A DNA stretch of 18,457 bases, from NCBI GenBank assembly GCA_049522565.1, contig JBEKNT010000098.1, positions 1 through 18,457 of the forward strand. Reading direction: 5' to 3'. Every line of letters begins with the position of its first letter. The stretch's first letter is position 1. Below the pieces are notes generated by a model. That model saw nothing but the letters and a program-made list of their open reading frames with translations. It was not told the origin of the DNA and searched no databases. The position numbers and the translations under genes were made by a program. The DNA is from JASHVB01 sp049522565. Lineage in GTDB: Bacteria; Pseudomonadota; Alphaproteobacteria; Acetobacterales; Acetobacteraceae. Of the stretch, positions 14,513 to 18,457 are shown in pieces.

Positions 14513-15604
14513 ATGTCCAACGCGAAAGGTCCGACCCGGCGCCACGTGTTGCAGGCGGGCGCCGCTATTGGCGGGGCAACCCTGGCCGGCCGTACCGTGT
14601 GGGCGCAGGCGAAAGCGCCGCCCACCAAGGTGCTGGACTTCCAGACCTATGCCGATATGGCGAAGGCCGAGCAGGAAGGCCAGTTCGTGTTCTATTGCCA
14701 TGAGAACGAGGCCGGCACCGCCGCCATTGTCGATGCTTTCACCAAGGACTTTCCGAAAATCCAGGGCAGCTATGTGCGTGCGCAGACCGGCGCGCTGTAC
14801 AGCAAGGTCCTGGCCGAGCGCAGCGCCGGCCGATACGACGTGGACGTGATCCAACTGTCCGACCTCGCTCCCGCGATCGACTTCCAGAAGAAAGGCGGCT
14901 ACGAAATCTACCAATCGCCCGAGGCGCACGCCTACCAGGCGAAATATCTCAGCGATCCGCCGGGCGCGTATTTCTGGACCGGCGTGGACTTCACCGGTAT
15001 CTGCTACTGCAAGTCCCGCGTGCCGGACGCAGACGCACCGAAGAACTGGAAGGATCTGCTCGATCCGCGCTGGCGCGGTGCGATGAGTTGCAAGATCGCC
15101 TCCTCCGGCTTGCAGTTCGTGCAGTGGTACGAGCTGCGCAAGTTGTACGGCGACAGCTACTGGACCAGCTTCGCCAAGCAGCTTCCGCACGCCTTCGACA
15201 GCCGCGTGCAATTGATGGACCGGCTGGCGCGCGGCGACGACAAGGTGACGGCCGTGGGCGAATACGCGGCCTATGTCCTGTATCAGAAGAAGGGCGCCGA
15301 TATCGGCTTCGTCGCCCCACCGGACGGGTTGCCCGCGACCCCGCTGGTGGTCGGGGCGGTGAACCGCGCGCCGCACCCCGAGACCGCCAAGCTGTTCGTC
15401 GACTGGGCGATGTCGTTGCGTGGCCAGAAATTCTACCAGGACAACCTGAACCTGATCTACGCTTCGATTCGCGACGACGCGCCGCCGATGCTGACCGGCG
15501 CGCGGCTGAGCGAATTCAAGCTGCTGGCGCCGACCGATCTCAACGACTACGTCGCCAGCCACGACGAGTTCAACAAGGTGTGGAGCGCGATGCTCGGACT
15601 GTAA
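14513..15604 (+). CDS. ABC transporter substrate-binding protein, Tat-exported
   Basis: A 363-residue periplasmic binding protein. The N-terminus has a twin-arginine signal (TRRHVLQ, R9-R10), a hydrophobic stretch and a likely cleavage after AQA (about residue 33). Thus it is probably exported folded. The mature part resembles the type 2 binding-protein cluster that includes ferric-iron (FbpA/AfuA), polyamine, thiamine and phosphonate binders: QFVFYCHENEAGTAAIVDAF early, KNWKDLLDPRWRGAMS in the middle, and HPETAKLFVDWAMS with GQKFYQDN near the end. GGAGAG lies 6 nt before the ATG. The stop is 3 nt before the permease start. The ligand cannot be assigned; iron(III) is one candidate. Confidence 0.9.
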   Translation: MSNAKGPTRRHVLQAGAAIGGATLAGRTVWAQAKAPPTKVLDFQTYADMAKAEQEGQFVFYCHENEAGTAAIVDAFTKDFPKIQGSYVRAQTGALYSKVLAERSAGRYDVDVIQLSDLAPAIDFQKKGGYEIYQSPEAHAYQAKYLSDPPGAYFWTGVDFTGICYCKSRVPDADAPKNWKDLLDPRWRGAMSCKIASSGLQFVQWYELRKLYGDSYWTSFAKQLPHAFDSRVQLMDRLARGDDKVTAVGEYAAYVLYQKKGADIGFVAPPDGLPATPLVVGAVNRAPHPETAKLFVDWAMSLRGQKFYQDNLNLIYASIRDDAPPMLTGARLSEFKLLAPTDLNDYVASHDEFNKVWSAMLGL

Positions 15605-15607
15605 TCG

Positions 15608-17317
15608 GTGTCCGATGCTGCGATCGCGCGGCCGTCGCTGCCGCGCGTCTCCGCGCAGGCGATTGCCGGCATGCTGCTGGCGGCGATCGTCGGCGTGCTG
15701 GTGCTGTATCCGATCTTCTTTCTGCTCCAGGCCGCGCTCGACGTGGGCGATCCGGACGTGCGCCCGCCGACCGCGTACGGCCTCGGCAACTTCGTCGCGA
15801 TGGGCCATTACGCGTCCATCCTGGGCAACACCGTCGCCGTCTCGCTCGCGGCGACGGCGATGGCGGTGATCTTCGGCTTCGTCACCGCCTGGATCCTGTC
15901 GCGCACCAACGTGCCGTACCGCCGCACGCTGGAACAATTGATGGCGGTGCCGTACTACGTGACCCCGCTGCTGGGCGCCTTCGCCTGGAGCCTGCTGGGC
16001 GCGCCGGAGAGTGGCTTCATCAACCAGCTCTGGCGCGCGGCCGGCGGACACGGCGCGCTGATCGATATGGTGACCCCGTTCGGCATCGCCTGGGTGATGG
16101 CGCTGTTCGAGGGCTCGGTCGCATTCTTCATGATCGGCGCGGTGATGAAGTCGATGGACCCGTCGCTGGAGGAGGCGTCGCAGATGGCCGGAGCCAGCCG
16201 CCTGCGCACCATGTTGCAGGTGACGCTGCCGCTGGTCGCACCGGGGGTGCTGGGGGCGACGATCTACGTGTTTGCCGAGATGCTCGGATCGTTCACCGCG
16301 GCGCTGGTGCTCGGGCTGCCCAACCGGTTCTATGTGGTGACGACCGCGATCTACCAGATGATCTCGCAATACCCGCCGCGGCTGCCGCTGGCCGCCGCGA
16401 TGGGCGTGTCGCTGTTCGCGATCATGTTCGTGATGATGATGATCTATCGCCACATCGTCACCTCGCGCAGCTTCGTCACCGTCACCGGCAAGGCATTCCG
16501 GCCGCGCCGGATGGACATGGGCCGGCTGCGCTGGGTGCTGTTCGGCGTCTGCGCCTTCTATGTCCTGCTGTCGGTTGTGCTGCCGCTGGTGACGCTCATC
16601 TATGCCTCGCTACAGCAGATCGCGGTGGCATTCCCTGCTGCCGCGAACTGGACGCTGGCGAACTATCGCGGCGCGTTGGCGATGAACGCGGTGCGTTCGG
16701 CGCTGACCAATTCCCTGCTGCTGGGCCTGGCCACCGCGACGATCGGCACGGTGCTCGTGGGACTGTTGTGCTGGATCGTCTATCGTTCCCGCCTGCCGGG
16801 CCGCGGCGTCATCGAGTACGTCGCGATGTTCCCGCAGGCGGTGCCGCGGCTGGTGTTCGCCTTCGGCATCATGTGGGCGTGGCTGGTCATTCCGCTGCCG
16901 ATCTATGGCACGATCTGGCTGCTGCTGATCGCCTACCTGACGGTGTTTCTGCCGTTGGGCATGCGCACGATCTCCGGTGTGATGCTGCAACTGGACAAGA
17001 CGCTGGAGGAATCCGCGCAGATGTGCGGCGCACCGTGGATCTATCGGCTGGTCACGGTGACCATGCCGCTGCTGCGTCCCGGCCTGCTGGCCTGCTGGCT
17101 GCTGCTGTTCATCGCCAGCGTGCGCGAACTCGGCGCGTCGATCCTGCTGATGGGGCCGCATAGCAAGGTGATCACGCCGGCGATCGTGGAATCCTGGTTC
17201 GCCACCAGCGCCGAACTGACCGCGGCGATGGCGCTGATCCAGACCGTGGTGGTGGCGGCGGCGATGGCGATCTTCGTCGTCGCGACGCGCCAGACGGCCG
17301 AGCCCGGGGGCGACTGA
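15608..17317 (+). CDS. ABC transporter permease, fused two-domain (FbpB-like)
   Basis: A 569-residue inner-membrane protein with two similar permease halves joined in one chain, about 12 membrane helices in all. Each half has the cytoplasmic EAA loop that docks on the ATPase: EEASQMAGA starting at E188 and EESAQMCGA starting at E467. Each loop is followed by a PL(V/L)xPG segment. The duplicated layout is typical of FbpB/ThiP/PhnV-like permeases of iron(III), thiamine and phosphonate importers. The GTG start at 15608 is 3 nt after the binding-protein stop, which suggests translational coupling. It completes the transporter with the genes on either side. Confidence 0.92.
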   Translation: MSDAAIARPSLPRVSAQAIAGMLLAAIVGVLVLYPIFFLLQAALDVGDPDVRPPTAYGLGNFVAMGHYASILGNTVAVSLAATAMAVIFGFVTAWILSRTNVPYRRTLEQLMAVPYYVTPLLGAFAWSLLGAPESGFINQLWRAAGGHGALIDMVTPFGIAWVMALFEGSVAFFMIGAVMKSMDPSLEEASQMAGASRLRTMLQVTLPLVAPGVLGATIYVFAEMLGSFTAALVLGLPNRFYVVTTAIYQMISQYPPRLPLAAAMGVSLFAIMFVMMMIYRHIVTSRSFVTVTGKAFRPRRMDMGRLRWVLFGVCAFYVLLSVVLPLVTLIYASLQQIAVAFPAAANWTLANYRGALAMNAVRSALTNSLLLGLATATIGTVLVGLLCWIVYRSRLPGRGVIEYVAMFPQAVPRLVFAFGIMWAWLVIPLPIYGTIWLLLIAYLTVFLPLGMRTISGVMLQLDKTLEESAQMCGAPWIYRLVTVTMPLLRPGLLACWLLLFIASVRELGASILLMGPHSKVITPAIVESWFATSAELTAAMALIQTVVVAAAMAIFVVATRQTAEPGGD

Positions 17318-17318
17318 T

Positions 17319-18452
17319 ATGGCGATCTGGCACAACACCGCGCCGGCAGTACTGGCGCTGAAGGCGGAACCGATCGAGGTGGAGGATTTGTCGATTCAGT
17401 ACGGCCCCGTCATGGCCGTGCGCGGCGTCAGCTTCGCGGTGCAGCCCGGCGAGCAATTGACCCTGCTCGGCCCCTCCGGGTGTGGCAAGACGACCACGCT
17501 GCGCGCGCTGGCGGGCCTGGAGCGGCCGAGCGCGGGCACCATCCGAATCGGCGGCCACGTGGTGTATTCCTCGGCCGAACACATCGACATCCCCGCGGAG
17601 AAGCGCGGGTTGTCGATGGTGTTCCAGTCCTACGCGATCTGGCCGCACATGACGGTGTTCGACAACGTCGCTTACGGATTGCGCGTGCGCAAGCGGCCGA
17701 AGGCGGAGATCGAGGCGCGGGTGCGCGAGTCGCTCGACCTGGTGCAGATGGGCGCGTACGCCGCGCGGCGCGCCTCGCAGCTTTCCGGCGGGCAGCAGCA
17801 GCGCGTGGCGCTGGCGCGGGCGGTCGCCTTCTCGCCGCCGGTGCTGCTGTTCGACGAGCCGCTGTCCAACCTGGACGCCAAGCTGCGTGCCGACATGCGC
17901 ATCGAGTTGCGCGAGTTGCAGCATCGCCTGGGCGTGACCTCGGTCTATGTCACGCACGACCTGGAAGAGGCGCTGGCGATGTCGGACCGCATCGTGGTGA
18001 TGCGCGACGGCGTCATCGAGCAAGCCGGCACGCCGACCGAGATCTACGCCCGGCCGCGCAACCGGTTCGTCGCGGACTTCGTCGGCTCGTCCAACCTGGT
18101 GAGCGGCAGGCTGCGGCCGGACCTGGCGCGCGACGGCCTGATCGCGCTGGAAATGCCGTCGGGCGAGATCGTGCTCGGCGATGCGTGCGGCCGCGCGCCG
18201 GGCGCCGAACCGACCTTCTCGATCCGCACCGTGCACTTGCAGTTCAGCGCCGCGCGGCCGGAGGGGACGGTGAACGTGTGGCCGGTGCGGGTGCACCGCT
18301 GCGTGTTCCAGGGCGACTTCACGCAGATCCATGTCGCCTGGGGCGACCGCGACCTGGTGATTCGCAGCGCGGCGCTGGAGCCGATCGCGGAGGGGCAGTC
18401 GGCGTGGATTTCCGCCGACCCGGCGCGGTGTGTCTTGCTGGAAGGGGCGTGA
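17319..18452 (+). CDS. ABC transporter ATP-binding protein (FbpC/PotA-like)
   Basis: A 377-residue cytoplasmic ATPase that powers the importer encoded just upstream. Motifs in order: Walker A GPSGCGKT (51-58), Q-loop Q103, signature LSGGQ (155-159), Walker B VLLFDE (175-180), D-loop SNLD (183-186) and switch His H213. Residues from about 240 to the end form the TOBE regulatory region common to MalK/PotA/FbpC-type subunits. The ATG is 1 nt after the permease TGA, with GGGGGCG just upstream. The stop is 5 nt from the window edge, so any further operon genes lie outside. The family alone does not reveal the substrate. Confidence 0.95.
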   Translation: MAIWHNTAPAVLALKAEPIEVEDLSIQYGPVMAVRGVSFAVQPGEQLTLLGPSGCGKTTTLRALAGLERPSAGTIRIGGHVVYSSAEHIDIPAEKRGLSMVFQSYAIWPHMTVFDNVAYGLRVRKRPKAEIEARVRESLDLVQMGAYAARRASQLSGGQQQRVALARAVAFSPPVLLFDEPLSNLDAKLRADMRIELRELQHRLGVTSVYVTHDLEEALAMSDRIVVMRDGVIEQAGTPTEIYARPRNRFVADFVGSSNLVSGRLRPDLARDGLIALEMPSGEIVLGDACGRAPGAEPTFSIRTVHLQFSAARPEGTVNVWPVRVHRCVFQGDFTQIHVAWGDRDLVIRSAALEPIAEGQSAWISADPARCVLLEGA

Positions 18453-18457
18453 TTTTC

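Noticed and set aside
14276..16453. A 725-codon open frame on the minus strand opposite the ABC importer genes
   Set aside because: It is His/Arg/Gln-rich with no domain, and lies exactly opposite genes with complete motifs; it is a GC-rich antisense shadow.
15088..17163. A 691-codon plus-strand frame overlapping the binding protein and permease in another phase
   Set aside because: It is Arg/Ala/Gly-rich, without motifs, and the other phase contains the real transporter proteins with coupled starts.

Overview
The window looks like high-GC alphaproteobacterial chromosome, most likely from a member of the Rhodospirillales/Acetobacteraceae. This is inferred from base composition, gene style (Tat-exported binding protein, short-type IlvD) and the kind of intergenic repeats; no marker gene is present to prove it. 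No tRNA, rRNA, CRISPR array, integrase or transposase was seen.

Region 1 (about 33-6060, + strand) is the most notable part. It opens with a very good match to the fluoride (crcB-type) riboswitch aptamer. A stem-loop that competes with the aptamer pseudoknot follows, then a Kef/CPA2-type cation:proton antiporter, a complete but sequence-divergent enolase (eno), and two translationally coupled MutS-like ATPases. Enolase is a classical fluoride target, so the set reads as a fluoride-stress unit: sensing by RNA, ion/proton transport, a spare copy of the inhibited enzyme, and an uncharacterised MutS-type ATPase pair. The riboswitch directly precedes only the antiporter; extension of the regulon to enolase and the MutS-like genes is inferred from co-direction and theme.

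Region 2 (6078-8726, - strand) holds a dynamin-like GTPase with an unusual C-terminal half carrying two CxxC...CxxH modules, a probable small downstream gene, and a structured, mostly non-coding interval. Region 3 (8727-10451, - strand) is ilvD, dihydroxy-acid dehydratase of branched-chain amino acid synthesis.

Region 4 (10452-10996) is a repeat-rich interval with no credible gene. It has three direct repeats spaced at exactly 69 bp, then a palindromic element of about 160 bp with near-perfect 38-bp arms. Region 5 (10997-14370) has a small conserved-type hypothetical gene diverging from a large single-chain restriction-modification enzyme. An in-frame TAA separates the nuclease domain of that enzyme from its adenine methyltransferase and specificity parts.

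Region 6 (14513-18452, + strand) is a complete tightly packed ABC importer: Tat-exported substrate-binding protein, fused double-domain permease and ATPase, of the ferric-iron/polyamine/thiamine-type superfamily. Its substrate cannot be read from the sequence.
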